A stretch of 64,000 bases of DNA from NCBI RefSeq assembly GCF_030369615.1, contig NZ_CP128494.1, positions 964,001 through 1,028,000 on the forward strand, in the 5' to 3' direction. Below, piece by piece: positions 20,924 to 33,259 of this stretch (the first letter of the stretch is position 1; each line of letters begins with the position of its first letter). The notes under the pieces were generated by a model. It did not search any database. It was given only the letters and a program-made list of their open reading frames with translations, and was not told the DNA's origin. This stretch comes from Geobacillus stearothermophilus ATCC 12980. GTDB lineage: Bacteria; Bacillota; Bacilli; Bacillales; Anoxybacillaceae. The translations under genes were made by a program, and so were the position numbers.

Positions 20924-21804
20924 ATGTTTCGCAATGTTGCCGAGCTTGTTGCATTGGCGGAAAAAGAGCAAATCAAAATCGCTGAGGTGATGATCCGCCA
21001 AGAAGTCGGAGTGAGCGGGCGCAGCCGGGAGGAGATTATGGCGCAAATGGAGCGCCACCTCGAAGTGATGGAGCGGGCTGTTGAAAGAGGGCTGCAAGGA
21101 GTCGTTTCCCGCTCGGGGCTGACAGGCGGCGATGCGGTGCGGGTGCAGCGCTATATCGAGCAGGGCCGCTTTTTGTCCGGGGAAACGATTTTGGATGCCG
21201 TCAGCAAAGCCATGGCGACAAATGAAGTGAACGCGGCCATGGGCGTCATTTGTGCAACGCCGACAGCGGGCTCAGCCGGCGTTGTCCCCGGGACGCTGTT
21301 TGCCGTGAAAGAGCGGTTGAATCCGACGAGAAAAGAAATGGTCGAATTTTTGTTCACCGCTGGGGCGTTCGGCTATGTCGTTGCCAACAATGCTTCCATC
21401 TCAGGGGCGGCCGGCGGCTGTCAAGCCGAAGTCGGTTCGGCAGCCGGCATGGCGGCTGCGGCGCTCGTTGAGCTGGCCGGCGGAACGCCTGCTCAAGCAG
21501 CCGAAGCGATGGCGATCGCCTTAAAAAATATGCTAGGATTAGTATGTGATCCTGTCGCTGGCTTGGTCGAAGTGCCGTGCGTCAAACGGAATGCGATGGG
21601 GGCGGCCAACGCCATGATCGCTGCTGATATGGCGCTGGCCGGTGTAAAAAGCCGCATTCCGTGTGATGAAGTGATCGAGGCGATGTACCGCATCGGCGCG
21701 GCCATGCCGGTGGCGCTGAAAGAAACTGCGCAAGGGGGGTTGGCCGCGACGCCGACCGGCCGCGCCATCGCGGCCCGCATTTTCGGCGCTTCTGCGGCAT
21801 CGAA

Positions 21805-21808
<4 letters not shown>
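20924..21808 (+). CDS. sdaAA: L-serine dehydratase, alpha subunit (4Fe-4S)
   Basis: This 294-residue subunit holds the catalytic 4Fe-4S cluster. Conserved Cys are in ICATPTAGSAG, GGCQAEVGSA and LVCDPVAGLVEVPCVKRNA. The frame is open to 20849, overlapping sdaAB, but homologues begin MFRNVxELxxxA, which places the start at ATG 20924 behind GGGGAAAAGAG. Its last bases overlap the recG start. Confidence 0.94.
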
Positions 21809-23853
<2,045 letters not shown>

Positions 23854-23865
23854 TAGGCAGGCGGC

Positions 23866-23890
23866 AAAATGTGACCGCTTTTCACTTTTT
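23866..23890 (+). terminator. Weak terminator after recG
   Basis: GTGA (23871-23874) pairs with TCAC (23882-23885), extended by flanking A and T with a one-base bulge, and followed by five T. Confidence 0.42.
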
Positions 23891-23894
23891 CTGC

Positions 23895-23923
23895 TTGCAT
23901 TCCGTTTTTTGATATTATATATT
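23895..23923 (+). promoter_or_regulatory. Sigma-A promoter of the fapR operon
   Basis: TTGCAT (23895-23900) and TATATT (23918-23923) have a 17-base spacer. The predicted start falls inside the FapR operator. Confidence 0.75.
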
Positions 23924-23927
23924 ACTT

Positions 23928-23944
23928 TTAGTACCTAGTCATAA
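23928..23944 (+). promoter_or_regulatory. FapR operator
   Basis: TTAGTACCTAGTCATAA matches the known 17-bp FapR box of Bacillus (two-fold arrangement around TACCTAGT). It covers the predicted transcription start of fapR, which implies malonyl-CoA-responsive autorepression. Confidence 0.92.
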
Positions 23945-23966
23945 AACCGGACGGTGTAACGAATCG

Positions 23967-24563
23967 ATGAGAAAAAGCAAACGCGAACGGCAACGGCTGC
24001 TGCAGGAGACGATCCGGGAAAATCCGTTTATTACCGACGAAGAGCTGGCAGAAAAGTTCTCAGTCAGCGTGCAGACGATCCGCCTCGACCGGCTTGAACT
24101 GTCGATTCCGGAGCTGCGCGAGCGCATTAAACATGTCGCCCGCCAGTCGTTCGCGGATAAAGTGCGGGCGCTGCCGCTTGAGGAAGTGATCGGCGATATT
24201 ATCGACATTGAGCCGGATGAGAGCGCCATTTCCATTTTCGATGTGAAAGAAGATCATGTGTTCCGGCGCACCCGCATCGCCCGCGGCCATCATTTGTTCG
24301 CCCAGGCGAATTCGCTCGCCGTTGCCGTAATCCATGACGAATTGGCGCTGACGGCGAAAGCGACGATCCGCTTTGTTCGTCAAGTCAAGGAAGGCGAACG
24401 GGTGGTGGCGAAGGCGAAGGTGACCGGCAAAACGGCGAACGGGCGCACGATTGTCGACGTAAACAGCTACGTCGGCCAAGAGCTCGTGTTTTCCGGAACG
24501 TTCGAGATGTATCGTTCAAACATAGAGAAAAAGGATGGCGACAGCAATGAACATCGCGATTGA
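23967..24563 (+). CDS. fapR: Fatty acid biosynthesis repressor FapR
   Basis: This 198-residue repressor has an N-terminal helix-turn-helix (about 20-50, [21 protein letters not shown] given in part) and a C-terminal hot-dog domain that binds malonyl-CoA, which releases it from DNA. It heads its own target operon with plsX, fabD and fabG, and a FapR box lies in its promoter. The ATG at 23967 is used; no strong Shine-Dalgarno is seen. The 3' end overlaps plsX by 17 bases. Confidence 0.96.
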   Translation: MRKSKRERQRLLQETIRENPFITDEELAEKFSVSVQTIRLDRLELSIPELRERIKHVARQSFADKVRALPLEEVIGDIIDIEPDESAISIFDVKEDHVFRRTRIARGHHLFAQANSLAVAVIHDELALTAKATIRFVRQVKEGERVVAKAKVTGKTANGRTIVDVNSYVGQELVFSGTFEMYRSNIEKKDGDSNEHRD

Positions 24564-25530
24564 TGCCATGGGAGGCGACCATGCTCCACGCGAAATCGTC
24601 CTTGGGGCGGCTCGAGCCGCCGCGCATTTTCCCGACATTCATATTACGCTTATCGGCGACGAAGCGAAAATCCGTCCGCATGTGCCGGACGGAGGGCGCC
24701 TGTCGATCCTCCATGCCGATGAGGTGATTGAAGCGACCGATGAGCCGGTGCGGGCTGTGCGGCGCAAAAAAAACTCGTCGTTGGTGCGCATGGCGGAAGA
24801 AGTGAAAGAAGGACGCGCTGACGCGTGCATATCGGCCGGCAATACTGGTGCGTTGATGGCGGCTGGGCTGTTTGTCGTTGGGCGGATTGCCGGCATCGAC
24901 CGGCCAGCGCTCGCGCCGACATTGCCTACGCTAGACGGGCGGGGGTTTGTCTTTTTGGATGTCGGCGCCAATGTCGACGCCCGCCCGGAGCATTTGCAGC
25001 AATATGCGATTATGGGGCACGTGTATGCCCAACAAGTGCGGGGCATCGCCAAGCCGCGCATCGGCCTGCTCAACGTCGGCACCGAAGATCAAAAAGGGAA
25101 TGAAACCGTGAAGCGGGCGTTCTCCTTGCTGAAAGAAACGAACCTTCATTTCATTGGCAATGTGGAGGCGCGCGATTTGCTCAATGGCGTGGCCGATGTC
25201 GTTGTCGCTGATGGGTTTGCCGGCAATGTCGCCTTAAAAACGATCGAGGGAACGGCGATGGCGCTTTTTTCGTTGCTCAAGCAGACGCTGACAAGCGGCG
25301 CGGTCGCAAAACTCGCCGCCGCTGTCCTCAAGCCGAAGCTCGCCGGACTGAAAAAGATGATGGACTACTCCGAATACGGCGGGGCGGCGTTGTTCGGCTT
25401 GAACGCTCCGGTCATTAAAGCGCACGGCTCATCCGATGCGAACGCTATTTTCCATGCCGTCCGCCAAGCGCGCGAGATAGTGGCCCATGATGTCATTGGC
25501 ACGATCAAAGCGGAGCTCGAGCGGGCATAA
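24547..25530 (+). CDS. plsX: Phosphate acyltransferase PlsX
   Basis: This 327-residue enzyme makes acyl-phosphate from acyl-ACP, the first committed step of phospholipid synthesis in this group. The signature [16 protein letters not shown] opens the protein, and [22 protein letters not shown] and [12 protein letters not shown] follow. ATG 24547 was chosen over the in-frame ATG 24535 because AAGGA at 24531 precedes it by a usable distance and homologues start MxIAxDAMGGD. The stop overlaps the spacer leading to fabD. Confidence 0.95.
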   Translation: MNIAIDAMGGDHAPREIVLGAARAAAHFPDIHITLIGDEAKIRPHVPDGGRLSILHADEVIEATDEPVRAVRRKKNSSLVRMAEEVKEGRADACISAGNTGALMAAGLFVVGRIAGIDRPALAPTLPTLDGRGFVFLDVGANVDARPEHLQQYAIMGHVYAQQVRGIAKPRIGLLNVGTEDQKGNETVKRAFSLLKETNLHFIGNVEARDLLNGVADVVVADGFAGNVALKTIEGTAMALFSLLKQTLTSGAVAKLAAAVLKPKLAGLKKMMDYSEYGGAALFGLNAPVIKAHGSSDANAIFHAVRQAREIVAHDVIGTIKAELERA

Positions 25531-25550
25531 TGGATAAAGGAGGAAGCAAA

Positions 25551-26492
25551 ATGGGTAAAATCGCCTTTTTATTTCCGGGACAAGGGTCGCAAACGGTCGG
25601 CATGGCCAAGGACGCCGCCGACCGCGACGCCCGCGCCCGTGCGGTGATTGAGGCGGCTGACGAGCGGCTCGGATTTCCGCTTTCTTCGCTCATGTTCAAC
25701 GGGCCGCAAGCTGAGCTGACGCTGACGTACAACGCCCAGCCGGCGCTTTTGACCGCTAGCATCGCCTTGCTTCAGCTCGTAGACGGAGAAGGCTTGAAGG
25801 CCGATTACGTCGCCGGCCATAGTTTGGGTGAATACACGGCGCTCGTGGCCGCCGGCGCCATGTCGTTTGCCGACGCTGTCTATGCGGTGCGCCGCCGCGG
25901 CGAGCTGATGGATGAAGCGGTGCCGGCCGGCGAAGGGACGATGGCTGCCGTATTAGGGATGGAGGCAGAGGCGCTCGAAGCGGTGACGAACGAAATTGCC
26001 GCCCAAGGCCATCCGGTTGAGCCGGCCAATTTCAACTGCCCGGGGCAAATCGTCATCTCCGGTTCGAAAGCGGGAGTGGAAAAGGCGGGGCAGTTGGCGA
26101 AAGAGCGCGGCGCGAAACGCGTCATTTCGCTGGAAGTGAGCGGACCGTTCCATTCGTCGCTCATGAAGCCGGCGGCGGAAAAACTGCAGGCTGTTCTTGA
26201 CAGCCTGGCCATTGAAGATGCTGCTGTTCCCGTCATCGCCAACGTAACGGCTGAGCCGGTGACGAAGAAAGAGGACATTGCCCGTCTTCTTATTGAACAG
26301 CTCTATTCGCCGGTGCGCTGGGAACAGTCGGTGCGCACGCTGTTGGCGCTTGGGGTCGACACGTTTGTCGAAATCGGACCGGGGAAAGTGTTGTCCGGTC
26401 TCGTGAAAAAAATCGACCGCAACGCCCGTGTTTATGCGGTAAACGATCTCGCTTCCTTGGAAACGACCATTGCGGCGCTGAAAGGAGAATAA
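25551..26492 (+). CDS. fabD: Malonyl-CoA:ACP transacylase
   Basis: This 313-residue enzyme moves malonyl from CoA to ACP for fatty acid elongation. FPGQGSQ lies near the start, GHSLGEY carries the nucleophile Ser91, and SGPFHSSLM carries the catalytic His near residue 200. An in-frame codon exists at 25530, but AAAGGAGG at 25536-25543 lies 7 bases before ATG 25551. Confidence 0.97.
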   Translation: MGKIAFLFPGQGSQTVGMAKDAADRDARARAVIEAADERLGFPLSSLMFNGPQAELTLTYNAQPALLTASIALLQLVDGEGLKADYVAGHSLGEYTALVAAGAMSFADAVYAVRRRGELMDEAVPAGEGTMAAVLGMEAEALEAVTNEIAAQGHPVEPANFNCPGQIVISGSKAGVEKAGQLAKERGAKRVISLEVSGPFHSSLMKPAAEKLQAVLDSLAIEDAAVPVIANVTAEPVTKKEDIARLLIEQLYSPVRWEQSVRTLLALGVDTFVEIGPGKVLSGLVKKIDRNARVYAVNDLASLETTIAALKGE

Positions 26493-26499
26493 CAAAACA

Positions 26500-27243
26500 A
26501 TGCTTGAAGGAAAAATCGCCCTCGTTACCGGGGCGTCGCGCGGCATCGGCCGGGCGGTTGCCTTGGAGCTCGCCCGTCAAGGGGCGAACGTCGTTGTCAA
26601 CTATGCCGGCAGCGAGGCAAAAGCGAATGAAGTCGTTGAGATGATCCGCTCGCTCGGCCGCGAAGCGATCGCCGTCCAGGCGGACGTCGCCCGGGCGGAG
26701 GAGGTGGAGCGCTTGGTGAAAACAGCGCTCGACCAGTTCGGCCGCCTCGACATTTTGGTGAACAACGCCGGCATTACGCGCGACAATTTGCTCATGCGGA
26801 TGAAAGAAGAAGAATGGGATGCGGTGATTAATACGAACTTAAAAGGGGTATTTCTTTGTACGAAGGCTGTGACACGGCCGATGATGAAGCAGCGCGGCGG
26901 CCGGATCATCAACATCGCCTCCGTCGTCGGGGTCATCGGCAACCCTGGGCAGGCGAACTACGTGGCGGCCAAAGCCGGCGTCATCGGATTGACGAAGACG
27001 GCCGCGCGCGAACTCGCCAGCCGGAACATCACCGTCAACGCCGTCGCACCGGGATTCATTACAACCGATATGACCGAAGCACTCAGCGAGGAATTGAAGG
27101 GGGAAATGTTAAAACAAATTCCGCTCGCCCGTTTCGGCGAGCCGGATGACGTCGCCCGCGTTGTGGCGTTTCTCGCGTCCGACGCCGCCGGCTACATGAC
27201 CGGCCAGACGCTTCACGTTGATGGCGGCATGGTCATGCCGTAA
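26500..27243 (+). CDS. fabG: 3-oxoacyl-ACP reductase
   Basis: This 247-residue short-chain dehydrogenase reduces beta-ketoacyl-ACP with [18 protein letters not shown] is the cofactor-binding glycine motif, [14 protein letters not shown] is next, and the catalytic Ser, Tyr and Lys lie in [10 protein letters not shown] and [10 protein letters not shown]. The C-terminal DGGMVMP is typical. It follows fabD by 7 bases. Confidence 0.97.
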   Translation: MLEGKIALVTGASRGIGRAVALELARQGANVVVNYAGSEAKANEVVEMIRSLGREAIAVQADVARAEEVERLVKTALDQFGRLDILVNNAGITRDNLLMRMKEEEWDAVINTNLKGVFLCTKAVTRPMMKQRGGRIINIASVVGVIGNPGQANYVAAKAGVIGLTKTAARELASRNITVNAVAPGFITTDMTEALSEELKGEMLKQIPLARFGEPDDVARVVAFLASDAAGYMTGQTLHVDGGMVMP

Positions 27244-27277
27244 CAAAAGGCGGCTAGTATTTTCCCTGAGAATCGAC

Positions 27278-27283
27278 TATAAT
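27278..27283 (+). promoter_or_regulatory. Possible -10 box upstream of acpP
   Basis: A perfect TATAAT lies 20 bases before the acpP start codon, but no good -35 box is present. It may give extra acpP expression beyond the operon transcript. Confidence 0.3.
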
Positions 27284-27303
27284 CATGAAGGGAGGTGAAC
27301 AGA

Positions 27304-27537
27304 ATGGCAGACGTATTGGAACGTGTCACGAAAATCATCGTCGACCGGCTCGGGGTTGACGAATCGCAAGTGACGCTCGAGGCGAAGTTCAAAGACGATT
27401 TGGGTGCTGACTCGCTCGACATCGTCGAATTGGTCATGGAGCTCGAAGACGAATTCAACATGGAAATTTCCGACGAAGAAGCGGAAAAAATTGTCACAGT
27501 CGGAGATGCTGTGAACTACATAAAAAGCCATCTGTAA
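27304..27537 (+). CDS. acpP: Acyl carrier protein
   Basis: This 77-residue acidic carrier holds growing acyl chains on phosphopantetheine. The attachment motif [13 protein letters not shown] places the modified Ser at residue 37. ATG 27304 is preceded by the strong GGAGGTGA at 27291-27298. The frame also contains GTG 27295, inside the ribosome binding site and so unlikely. A terminator follows. Confidence 0.97.
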   Translation: MADVLERVTKIIVDRLGVDESQVTLEAKFKDDLGADSLDIVELVMELEDEFNMEISDEEAEKIVTVGDAVNYIKSHL

Positions 27538-27551
27538 TCCCGCTTTTTTGC

Positions 27552-27585
27552 AAAGTCCCGTTGCTCCGAACGGGGCTTTCTCTGC
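27552..27585 (+). terminator. Terminator after acpP
   Basis: AAAGTCCCGTT pairs with AACGGGGCTTT (one wobble) around a GCTCCG loop, followed by a pyrimidine-rich tail. Confidence 0.65.
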
Positions 27586-27718
27586 TTTTTAAGAGGCACA
27601 CGGGACCTAGCCGCGGAAAAAAGGCGCCTTTGCCACTCGCGTAGCGGGATGGTGAACGGATATAATAAAGGATAGTATACGGCCAGTTTTGTCTGGAACG
27701 AAGTCGGAGGGCATTTTT

Positions 27719-28459
27719 ATGTCAAAACAAAAAGACAAAGAACGCATCCACGAAAAAAGGCGGGCGAAGTTTCAAGAACTGCAAAGGAAAATCGGGATCA
27801 CCTTCCAAAATGAAAAGCTGTTGATGCAAGCGTTCACCCATTCATCGTATGTGAATGAGCATCGGCGGCGGCTTCACGAGGATAATGAACGGCTCGAGTT
27901 TTTGGGCGACGCCGTGCTGGAGCTGACCGTTTCCCAATATTTGTTTCAAAAATTCCCACATATGAGCGAAGGGCAGTTGACAAAGCTGCGGGCGGCCATT
28001 GTCTGCGAGCCGTCGCTTGTGAAATTTGCCAACTCCCTGTCGTTTGGCGAACTCGTTTTGCTTGGCAAAGGCGAGGAGCTGACCGGCGGACGGACGCGCC
28101 CGGCGCTTTTGGCTGACGTGTTTGAAGCGTTTATCGGCGCCCTTTATTTGGATCAAGGAATGGAGGCGGTCCTCCATTTTTTAGGGCAAACGATCTTTCC
28201 AAAAATAGATGAAGGTGCTTTTTCTCATGTGATGGATTTTAAAAGCCAGCTGCAGGAACTCGTGCAGCGCGACGGCAGCGGGACGCTTGAATACACCATT
28301 TTGGAAGAAAAAGGACCGGCCCACAACAAAGAGTTCGTCGCCCGCGTGGCGTTAAACGGCCAAGAGCTCGGCATCGGTGTCGGCCGCTCCAAAAAGGAAG
28401 CCGAGCAGCATGCGGCACAAATGGCGCTTGAGACGCTGCGGGCTGCCGAGCGGCCATAG
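27719..28459 (+). CDS. rnc: Ribonuclease III
   Basis: This 246-residue double-strand-specific RNase processes rRNA and mRNA. The catalytic signature [14 protein letters not shown] lies near residue 53, and the second metal-site residues are in [17 protein letters not shown]-terminal dsRNA-binding domain (about 172-240) ends in [14 protein letters not shown]. The frame is open from 27689. ATG 27719 was preferred because GGAGGG at 27706-27711 is 7 bases away. A TATAAT at 27661-27666 could be its -10 box, with no clear -35. Confidence 0.96.
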   Translation: MSKQKDKERIHEKRRAKFQELQRKIGITFQNEKLLMQAFTHSSYVNEHRRRLHEDNERLEFLGDAVLELTVSQYLFQKFPHMSEGQLTKLRAAIVCEPSLVKFANSLSFGELVLLGKGEELTGGRTRPALLADVFEAFIGALYLDQGMEAVLHFLGQTIFPKIDEGAFSHVMDFKSQLQELVQRDGSGTLEYTILEEKGPAHNKEFVARVALNGQELGIGVGRSKKEAEQHAAQMALETLRAAERP

Positions 28460-28490
28460 AAAGGCTGGCGCTTTTACGTCAGTCTTTTTG
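28460..28490 (+). terminator. Terminator after rnc
   Basis: AAAGGCTGGCG pairs with CGTCAGTCTTT (two G-T wobbles) with a CTTTTA loop and a T run. Confidence 0.75.
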
Positions 28491-28519
28491 TATGAACATT
28501 TTTTCTCGACGCACTGTGG

Positions 28520-28528
28520 TGGTATATT
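28520..28528 (+). promoter_or_regulatory. Possible extended -10 promoter for smc
   Basis: TGG followed by TATATT forms an extended -10 element between the rnc terminator and smc. The -35 region is weak. Confidence 0.35.
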
Positions 28529-28600
28529 GAAAACAGCAGCCTGTCCCGGTCCGCTCCGGCGGGCCGAGATCAAAGCGGAAAGATGGTGAAGCATCGTATC

Positions 28601-31600
28601 ATGTTCCTGAAACGGTTAGATGTGATCGGCTTCAAATCATTCGCCGACCGCGTATCGATTGATTTTGTCCCCGGTGTCACGGCGGTTGTCGGCCCGAACG
28701 GAAGCGGCAAAAGCAACATTACCGACGCGATCCGCTGGGTGCTCGGCGAGCAGTCGGCGAAATCGCTGCGCGGGGCAAAAATGGAAGACGTCATTTTCGC
28801 CGGCAGCGACTCGCGCAAGCCGCTGAATGTCGCCGAAGTGACGATCACGCTCGACAACGAAGATGGCTTTTTGCCGCTTGAGTATCAAGAGGTGAGCATC
28901 ACCCGGCGCGTTTACCGCTCCGGGGAAAGCGAGTTTTTCATCAACCGCCAGCCGTGCCGCTTAAAAGATATTGTCGATTTGTTTCTGGACTCCGGGCTTG
29001 GCAAGGAGGCGTTTTCGATCATCGGCCAAGGCCGGGTCGAAGAAATTTTAAGCAGCAAGCCGGAAGAGCGGCGTACGATTTTTGAAGAAGCGGCCGGTGT
29101 CTTGAAATACAAGCTGCGCAAAAAAAAGGCGGAAACAAAACTTGCGGAAACACAAGACAACTTGCATCGCGTCAACGACATTTTGCATGAGCTCGAACAG
29201 CAGCTTGAACCGCTTCGGATGCAGGCGTCAATCGCCAAAGAGTATTTGGAAAAACGCGAGGAGCTCGAGCGGTTTGAAGTGGCGCTTATGGTGCACGACA
29301 TCGAGGAGCTGCACCGGCAATGGAGCGGACTGAAGGAAGCGCTTGATCGGCACCAGCAAGAGGAAGGAGCGCTGGCGGCGGCGTTGCACAAAATGGAAGC
29401 CCATATCGAACAGCTGCGCGACCAAATGGCGGCCATTGACGAGTCGATCGACGGCCTGCAGCAAGTGCTGCTGTTGGCAAGCGAGGAGCTTGAAAAACTC
29501 GAAGGCCGGAAGGAAGTGTTAAAAGAGAGGAAAAAAAATGCAGAAAAGCGGAAAGAGCAGCTTGAGGAGACTGCCGCCGCTTTAACGGCGAAACAGCGCC
29601 GTCTGGCCGAACGGCTCCGTGCAGAGCGGGCTGAGCTCGCCCGGCTTGAGGCCGCTGCCGCGGCGCTGGAGAAAGAGCTGAAAGAGAAACAAATGTCGCT
29701 TTCCGAGTATGAGGTTGATCTTGAGGAGGAGATCGAGCGGCGAAAGGGCGATTATATCGACCTTGTCCACGAACAAGCGGCGTTGAAAAACGAGCGCACG
29801 CATGTGGAGCAGGCGATCGGCAAGCTGCAGGCCAAGCGGGCGGCGCTCGACGAAGCGAACCGCCACCATCTTGCTGAACGCGAGCAGATAGAACGAAAAC
29901 TGGCGGCTTCGCGTGCTGAGCAGTCCCGCCTTGAACAAGCCATCGCTGAGACGAGCGGGAAGCTGGCTCATATGACGGCCGCACTTGCGGCACAAAAGGC
30001 GGAGCTCGAACGGAATGAGTCGCTTTTGCAGCAGGCGCGTCAATACCGGCAGCAAACAAAAGCGCGCAAGCAATGGCTGGAAGAGATGCAACACGATTAT
30101 GCCGGCTTTTTCCAAGGGGTGAAGGAAGTATTAAAAGCGCGCGACCGGCTTCCCGGTATTCATGGTGCAATCGTTGAGCTGATCCGCGTGCCGGACCGCT
30201 ACGAAACGGCGCTCGAAACGGCGCTCGGCGGCGCGATGCAGCACATCGTCGTCGACAGCGAAGCGGCGGCGCGGCAAGCCATCCACTATTTGAAAACGAA
30301 CGGCCATGGGCGGGCGACGTTTTTGCCGCTTGATGTCATTCAAGCGCGCGCCCTGTCGGAGCGGGAGCGGGCGATGATCAGCGGCCATCCGGCGTTTGTC
30401 GGCATCGCAAGCGAGCTGGTCGAGTACGATCGCGCCCACCAGGCGGCGATCGCCCATTTGCTTGGCCACGTCATCGTCACGGCGGACTTAAAAGGAGCCA
30501 ATGAACTCGCCAAACTCCTTCAGTACCGCTATCGGCTCGTCACCCTTGACGGCGATGTCGTCAGTCCGGGCGGCGCGATGACCGGCGGCGGGGCGGCGAA
30601 AAAGACGGCTTCGCTGTTGGGCCGAGCCCGCGAGCTCGAGGCGATGGCTGCCAAATTGCGTGAAATGGATGAAACGATCGCCCGGCTCGAGCGCGATATC
30701 GCAGGGAAAGAGCGAGAGCGGGCGGAGCGGGAACGGGAGGCGGCTGCGCTGCAAGAGAAGATGGCGGCGCTGCAGCAGTCGTTGCAGGCGCAAAAAGACG
30801 AACAACGTGAACTCGACTGGCAAAAAAAGCGGATCGACGAGCGGCTCGCGCTGTACGATGAAGAAAAAGCGAACGATGAGCGTGAAGCGGCGGAACTCAA
30901 CCGCCGTCTCGTCGCCGTTGACAGACAGCTTGAGCAGCTTGCCGGAAAGCTGCAAGCGATTGACGACGACATCAGCCGGCTGCAGGCGCAAAAACAGACG
31001 GAGCAAACGACAAAAGAAGCGCTGCAAGCCGCGATCACAGAACAAAAAGTCGCTTTGGCCGAGACGAAAGAACGGGTGAAACACGCGCGGCGGACAGTGG
31101 AGGAGCTTGAAACGGAATTGGCTGAAACGGCCCGCGAGCTCGAAGCAGCCGAACGGGAGCGCGCCGCCCTTGCCGCCGAAATGAACGCGCCGTCCTGGAA
31201 CGAGGACAAACTGGAGCAACAGCGGCAGCAAAAGCTAGAAGACAAGCAAAAAACGATTGAACTCATCGCCAGCCGCCGCGAACAGCGGCTTGACTGCCAA
31301 GGGCGGCTTGAGCATTTGGAGCGGGAATGGAAAGAAGCGAAGCGCCAGCATAAACAGCTTGTCGATGTGGTCAAAGACGAAGAAGTGAAGTTGAACCGGC
31401 TGGACGTTGAGCTTGATAACTTGCTCACCCGGCTTGGCGAAGAGTATGGAATGTCGTTTGAGGCGGCCCGTTTGGCCTATCCGCTTGAAATCGGGGCCGA
31501 AGAGGCGCGCAAGCGAGTGAAGCTGATCAAGCGCGCCATCGATGAGCTCGGCACCGTCAATTTAGGAGCGATCGATGAATATGAGCGCGTTTCCGAACGG

Positions 31601-32164
31601 CACCGTTTTTTGAGCGAGCAAAAAGCCGATTTGGAAGAGGCGAAAGCGACGCTCCATCAAGTGATCGACGAAATGGACGAGGAAATGAAAAAACGGTTTT
31701 TTTCAACGTTCGAACAAATCCGCGCTCATTTCGGCGAGGTGTTCCGCGAGCTGTTCGGCGGCGGGCGCGCCGATTTGCGCCTGACTGACCCGAACGACTT
31801 GCTTGAAACCGGGGTGGAGATCGTCGCCCAGCCGCCGGGGAAAAAGCTGCAGCACTTAAGCCTGCTTTCAGGCGGTGAGCGGGCGTTGACGGCGATCGCC
31901 CTTTTGTTCTCGATTTTAAAAGTGCGCCCAGTGCCGTTTTGCGTCCTCGATGAAGTCGAGGCGGCGCTTGATGAAGCGAACGTGCAGCGCTACGCCCAAT
32001 ATTTGAAGCGGTTCAGCCGCGATACGCAATTTATCGTCATCACCCACCGGAAAGGGACGATGGAAGAGGCGGACGTGCTGTATGGCGTCACGATGCAAGA
32101 ATCGGGCGTCTCGAAGCTCGTTTCCGTCCGTTTGGAAGACTCCAAGCAACTCGTGTCGTCATAG
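28601..32164 (+). CDS. smc: Chromosome partition protein SMC
   Basis: This 1187-residue ATPase forms the bacterial condensin core with ScpA/ScpB and organises and segregates chromosomes. Walker A GPNGSGKSN spans residues 31-39. Two very long Glu/Lys/Arg/Gln-rich coiled coils flank a hinge at about 515-665 (with the GGAMTGGGAA segment at its end). The C-terminal head has LSGGERALTAIA near 1088 and Walker B VLDEVEAALDEAN near 1115. ATG 28601 matches homologues (MFLKRLDVIGFKSF). ATG 28583 is in frame but not supported by the family. It lies between rnc and ftsY. Confidence 0.97.
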   Translation: MFLKRLDVIGFKSFADRVSIDFVPGVTAVVGPNGSGKSNITDAIRWVLGEQSAKSLRGAKMEDVIFAGSDSRKPLNVAEVTITLDNEDGFLPLEYQEVSITRRVYRSGESEFFINRQPCRLKDIVDLFLDSGLGKEAFSIIGQGRVEEILSSKPEERRTIFEEAAGVLKYKLRKKKAETKLAETQDNLHRVNDILHELEQQLEPLRMQASIAKEYLEKREELERFEVALMVHDIEELHRQWSGLKEALDRHQQEEGALAAALHKMEAHIEQLRDQMAAIDESIDGLQQVLLLASEELEKLEGRKEVLKERKKNAEKRKEQLEETAAALTAKQRRLAERLRAERAELARLEAAAAALEKELKEKQMSLSEYEVDLEEEIERRKGDYIDLVHEQAALKNERTHVEQAIGKLQAKRAALDEANRHHLAEREQIERKLAASRAEQSRLEQAIAETSGKLAHMTAALAAQKAELERNESLLQQARQYRQQTKARKQWLEEMQHDYAGFFQGVKEVLKARDRLPGIHGAIVELIRVPDRYETALETALGGAMQHIVVDSEAAARQAIHYLKTNGHGRATFLPLDVIQARALSERERAMISGHPAFVGIASELVEYDRAHQAAIAHLLGHVIVTADLKGANELAKLLQYRYRLVTLDGDVVSPGGAMTGGGAAKKTASLLGRARELEAMAAKLREMDETIARLERDIAGKERERAEREREAAALQEKMAALQQSLQAQKDEQRELDWQKKRIDERLALYDEEKANDEREAAELNRRLVAVDRQLEQLAGKLQAIDDDISRLQAQKQTEQTTKEALQAAITEQKVALAETKERVKHARRTVEELETELAETARELEAAERERAALAAEMNAPSWNEDKLEQQRQQKLEDKQKTIELIASRREQRLDCQGRLEHLEREWKEAKRQHKQLVDVVKDEEVKLNRLDVELDNLLTRLGEEYGMSFEAARLAYPLEIGAEEARKRVKLIKRAIDELGTVNLGAIDEYERVSERHRFLSEQKADLEEAKATLHQVIDEMDEEMKKRFFSTFEQIRAHFGEVFRELFGGGRADLRLTDPNDLLETGVEIVAQPPGKKLQHLSLLSGGERALTAIALLFSILKVRPVPFCVLDEVEAALDEANVQRYAQYLKRFSRDTQFIVITHRKGTMEEADVLYGVTMQESGVSKLVSVRLEDSKQLVSS

Positions 32165-32179
32165 AAAGGAGGAGCCTCG

Positions 32180-33169
32180 ATGGGCTTTTTTCAAAAGTTG
32201 AAAGAAAAGTGGACAAAACAGGCGGATGCCGTCACGGAAAAGTTTAAGGAAGGGCTGTCGAAAACGCGCGATTCACTCGCCGGGAAAGTGAACGACTTGA
32301 TCGCCCGCTACCGGAAAGTCGATGAGGAATTTTTCGAAGAGCTGGAGGAAATTTTAATCGCCGCTGACGTCGGCGTGGCGACCGTCATGGAACTGGTCGA
32401 TGAGCTGAAAATGGAAGTGAAGCGCCGCAACATTCAAGATTCGGCGCAAATGCGCGACGTGATCGCGGAAAAACTGATTGACATTTACCGCGCCGGCGCC
32501 GATGACAACGAGCTTTCCGCCTTGAATATGCAAGAAGGAGGGCTGACGGTCATATTGTTCGTCGGCGTCAACGGCGTTGGCAAGACGACGACGATCGGAA
32601 AACTGGCGCATAAGCTGAAATCGGAAGGGAAATCGGTGCTCTTGGCCGCAGGCGACACGTTCCGCGCCGGAGCGATTGAGCAGTTGGAAGTATGGGGCGA
32701 ACGCGTTGGGGTCGATGTCATTAAGCAGGCGGCCGGCTCCGACCCGGCGGCCGTTATGTACGACGCCATTCAGGCGGCAAAAGCACGCAGCGTTGACGTG
32801 TTGTTGTGTGACACAGCCGGGCGGCTGCAAAACAAAGTGAACTTAATGAAAGAGCTTGAAAAAGTGAAGCGCGTCATCAGCCGCGAAATCCCGGGCGCTC
32901 CGCATGAAGTGCTGCTTGTGCTTGATGCGACGACCGGGCAAAATGCGATGAGTCAGGCGAAGCTGTTTAAAGAAGCGACCGATGTGACCGGCATCGTGTT
33001 GACAAAGCTCGACGGAACGGCAAAAGGCGGCATCGTGCTCGCCATTCGCAACGAGCTGGCCATCCCGGTGAAATTCGTCGGCCTCGGCGAAAAGATGGAC
33101 GATTTGCAGCCGTTTGATGCAGAAAAATATGTATACGGACTGTTTGCCGGTTTGTTCGATGAACAATAA
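32180..33169 (+). CDS. ftsY: Signal recognition particle receptor FtsY
   Basis: This 329-residue GTPase is the membrane-associated SRP receptor that docks Ffh-ribosome complexes. The short N-terminal A region is basic and amphipathic. The NG domain has GVNGVGKTTTIGKL near 128, DTAGRLQ, and TKLDGTAKGG. AAAGGAGGAGCC lies just before the ATG. ffh is nearby, so both halves of the targeting GTPase pair are encoded in the block. Confidence 0.97.
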   Translation: MGFFQKLKEKWTKQADAVTEKFKEGLSKTRDSLAGKVNDLIARYRKVDEEFFEELEEILIAADVGVATVMELVDELKMEVKRRNIQDSAQMRDVIAEKLIDIYRAGADDNELSALNMQEGGLTVILFVGVNGVGKTTTIGKLAHKLKSEGKSVLLAAGDTFRAGAIEQLEVWGERVGVDVIKQAAGSDPAAVMYDAIQAAKARSVDVLLCDTAGRLQNKVNLMKELEKVKRVISREIPGAPHEVLLVLDATTGQNAMSQAKLFKEATDVTGIVLTKLDGTAKGGIVLAIRNELAIPVKFVGLGEKMDDLQPFDAEKYVYGLFAGLFDEQ

Positions 33170-33175
33170 CGGCTA

Positions 33176-33259
33176 GTTGGCCAGTTGCATGCCGTTTAGC
33201 GGCTCGTACGGCATCGGCGCGGCCTGCATCCGTGTTTTCCCGCCAGGCTGGCGGCCAAC
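33176..33259 (+). other. Nested inverted repeats downstream of ftsY
   Basis: GTTGGCC (33176-33182) can pair with GGCCAAC (33253-33259), enclosing ATGCCGT / ACGGCAT (33189-33195 and 33208-33214) and CGCCAG / CTGGCG (near 33241-33253, competing with the outer stem). No long T run follows. It could be a structured 3' end of the ftsY message or an unrecognised RNA element. The rest of the 208-base spacer holds only the ylxM promoter. Confidence 0.35.

Noticed and set aside
29286..30170. 294-residue minus-strand open frame within smc
   Set aside because: Low-complexity shadow of the coiled-coil coding sequence with no recognisable domain.
30529..31428. Ser/Arg-rich minus-strand open frame within smc
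   Set aside because: Composition follows from the complement of Glu/Leu/Gln codons; not a real gene.
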